Shown here piece by piece: positions 62,578-64,000 of a DNA stretch of 64,000 nt (its first letter is position 1; each line of letters begins with the position of its first letter). The DNA comes from Paracoccus sp. MC1862 (lineage in GTDB: Bacteria > Pseudomonadota > Alphaproteobacteria > Rhodobacterales > Rhodobacteraceae): positions 1,612,001 through 1,676,000 of the forward strand of contig NZ_CP067225.1 of NCBI RefSeq assembly GCF_016617715.1, given 5' to 3'. The notes below the pieces were generated by a model that searched no databases, had not been told where the DNA came from, and saw only the letters and a list, made by a program, of their open reading frames with translations. The position numbers and the translations under genes were made by a program.

Positions 62578-64000
62578 GCGGCCTTTCCTTCGGCGCCGAC
62601 GCCCATGGCGAGGCGGACGATGTTTTCCTCGGTGATGGCCTCGCCCGCGACTTCCCCGGCTAGGCGGCCCTGCCGCATGACCAGCACGCGGTCGGCAAGG
62701 CCCATGACCTCGGGCAGTTCCGACGAGATCACGATGACGCCCTTTCCCGCCCGCGCGAGTTCGCGGACGAAGCGGTAGATCTGCTGCTTGGTGCCGACGT
62801 CGATGCCGCGGGTGGGTTCGTCGATGATGACGATCTCGGGCTCTGTCAGCATGGTCTTGGCGAGCAGCAGCTTTTGCTGGTTGCCTCCTGACAGCGCCCC
62901 TGCGGGCATGGCGGCCGAGGCCGCGCGGATATCAAAGCGGCGCGTGGCTTCCTCCATCGCAACCGCCTCGCGCCTGCGATCGATGCGGAAGCCGAAGCGG
63001 TTGAGGGCCGAAAGCGTCAGATTCTCGGTCAGCGGCTTGTCGAGCAGCAGTCCGGCTTCCTTCCGGTCCTCGGTCAGATAGGCGATGCCTGCCCCCGTGG
63101 CGTCCTGCGGGTGGCGGATGGCGACCGGCTGGCCCGCGACATGGATCGTGCCCGTCGAGGCGCGCAGCCCCGCGATTCCCTCGGCCAGTTCGGTGCGGCC
63201 CGAGCCGACGAGACCCGCGATCCCTAGCACCTCGCCCCGGCGCAGGGTCAGGCTGGCGTCATGGACAGAGACGGTGCCCGGAACAGACAGGCGTTCCACC
63301 CGTAGCAGTTCCTCGCCATGCGCGGTGTCCTTCGGCGGGAAGATGCCGGACAGCTCGCGCCCGACCATGGCATTGGCCATGCCTTCCTCGGTCAACTCGC
63401 CCCGCAGCGCCCGGCGCACCACGCTGCCGTCGCGCAACACGGTGATGCGGTCGGCCAGCCGCGCGACCTCGTCCAGACGGTGCGAGCAGAACATCAGCGC
63501 CACGCCTTCCTCCCGCAGCCGATCGACCTGAGCATAAAGCGCATCCACCTCGCGGTGGGTCAGCGCGGCCGAGGGCTCGTCCATGATGAGGACGCGCGCC
63601 CGCCGCGACAGCGCCTTGGCGATCTCGACCATCTGCCGGTCGGGAACCGACAGCATGCGGATCGGGGCGCCGGGGCTGATCGTGGTGTCGAGCCGCTTGA
63701 GCAGTTCCGCCGCCCGCTCGCGCATCGCGGCATGATCCAGCCGCGCTCCACGCGTCAGTTCGCGGCCGAGGAAGATGTTGGCAGCAACCGACAGGTCGGG
63801 AACGAGATTGAATTCCTGATGGATCACGACGATGCCCGCGGCCTCGGCCTCGGGTCCGCTGCGGTAGCGGGCGGGTTGGCCGTCCAGAAGCACCTGCCCC
63901 GAGGTCGGCGCAAGGAAGCCGCCGAGGATCTTCATGATCGTGGACTTGCCGGCGCCGTTTTCCCCGATCAGGGCGTGGACCTCGCCCGTGCTCAGCGCCA
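62574..64000 (-). CDS. Sugar ABC transporter ATP-binding protein (RbsA-type), N terminus beyond window
   Basis: The frame is open to the right edge, so the start is not in the window. Two tandem nucleotide-binding domains: the first has Walker A ALIGENGAGKST (at ~63955-63990), VIHQEFNLVPDLSV, Walker B VLIMDEPSAALT and VALMFCSHRLDEV; the second has a weaker Walker A GLVGSGRTELAE, signature LSGGNQQKLLLAKTML and EIVIIDEPTRGIDVGTK. This is the RbsA/XylG layout. The gene is first of the ATPase-permease-binding protein operon on the minus strand. At least 475 residues are present. Confidence 0.92.
   Translation of the reverse strand, partial: ALSTGEVHALIGENGAGKSTIMKILGGFLAPTSGQVLLDGQPARYRSGPEAEAAGIVVIHQEFNLVPDLSVAANIFLGRELTRGARLDHAAMRERAAELLKRLDTTISPGAPIRMLSVPDRQMVEIAKALSRRARVLIMDEPSAALTHREVDALYAQVDRLREEGVALMFCSHRLDEVARLADRITVLRDGSVVRRALRGELTEEGMANAMVGRELSGIFPPKDTAHGEELLRVERLSVPGTVSVHDASLTLRRGEVLGIAGLVGSGRTELAEGIAGLRASTGTIHVAGQPVAIRHPQDATGAGIAYLTEDRKEAGLLLDKPLTENLTLSALNRFGFRIDRRREAVAMEEATRRFDIRAASAAMPAGALSGGNQQKLLLAKTMLTEPEIVIIDEPTRGIDVGTKQQIYRFVRELARAGKGVIVISSELPEVMGLADRVLVMRQGRLAGEVAGEAITEENIVRLAMGVGAEGKAA

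Overview
The window looks like an alphaproteobacterial chromosome of the Rhodobacteraceae, most likely Paracoccus or a close relative. The grounds are the high-GC codon use, the Paracoccus-type CrtW/CrtZ/CrtE proteins, malonate genes (MCD/MatB), and prophage genes of the kind common in that family. No tRNA, rRNA, CRISPR array or replication origin was seen.

Layout. (1) 1-3324: the 5' end of an IS110-family transposase gene, cut by the window edge, then the tail-fibre/lysis end of a lambdoid prophage (tail-associated protein, SPRY protein, DUF6127, M15 endolysin, embedded Rz/Rz1-like spanin pair). (2) 3370-18683: metal(loid) resistance. It holds a five-gene arsenic operon (arsR-arsC-acr3-arsH-arsO, minus strand), a secreted DUF305/beta-propeller protein, a DUF411 protein, a copper P1B-1 ATPase, a DUF924 protein, a CPG-motif heavy-metal ATPase with a separate HMA chaperone and divergent LysR regulator, and a P1B-4 (SPC-motif) ATPase. 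(3) 18708-26653: a QseBC-like two-component pair, divergent from an envelope redox operon (two PepSY proteins, cytochrome b561, DUF2271, PepSY-flavodoxin reductase, ApbE, secreted helical protein). (4) 27155-39140: a DUF3883 protein, a recombinase-associated small gene and a second prophage block (truncated portal, ClpP-type protease, decoration protein, capsid, joining protein, DUF6441, tail genes). A 4.5-kb island splits this block and carries a Pho-box-controlled alkaline phosphatase plus a DUF3299-like/LolD-like/FtsX-like set. (5) 39252-42240: a decayed module of ECF sigma factor, anti-sigma factor, Asp-rich secreted protein and S8 protease, all disrupted. (6) 42319-47066: cysteine hydrolase, YaiI-family protein, malonyl-CoA decarboxylase and malonyl-CoA synthetase. 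(7) 47313-55960: a full carotenoid cluster, with crtE convergent to a tightly coupled tetR-idi-crtW-crtZ-crtX-crtY-crtI-crtB operon, predicted to make astaxanthin/zeaxanthin and their glucosides from IPP. (8) 56007-64000: a DUF2585 protein, a YbbAP-like ABC transporter divergent from a TesA-like arylesterase, and a sugar ABC transporter (RbsBCA-type) running off the right edge.

How it fits together. The two prophage blocks lie on the same strand but in inverted order: lysis genes come before head genes, with about 25 kb of resistance and redox genes between them. This suggests rearrangement or two separate remnants rather than one intact prophage. The points most worth following are the possible extracytosolic flavinylation operon (ApbE plus a DUF2271 protein with a DGITGAS motif), the Pho-box-driven alkaline phosphatase/putative zinc-supply island inside phage morphogenesis genes, and the collectively decayed sigma/anti-sigma/protease locus.
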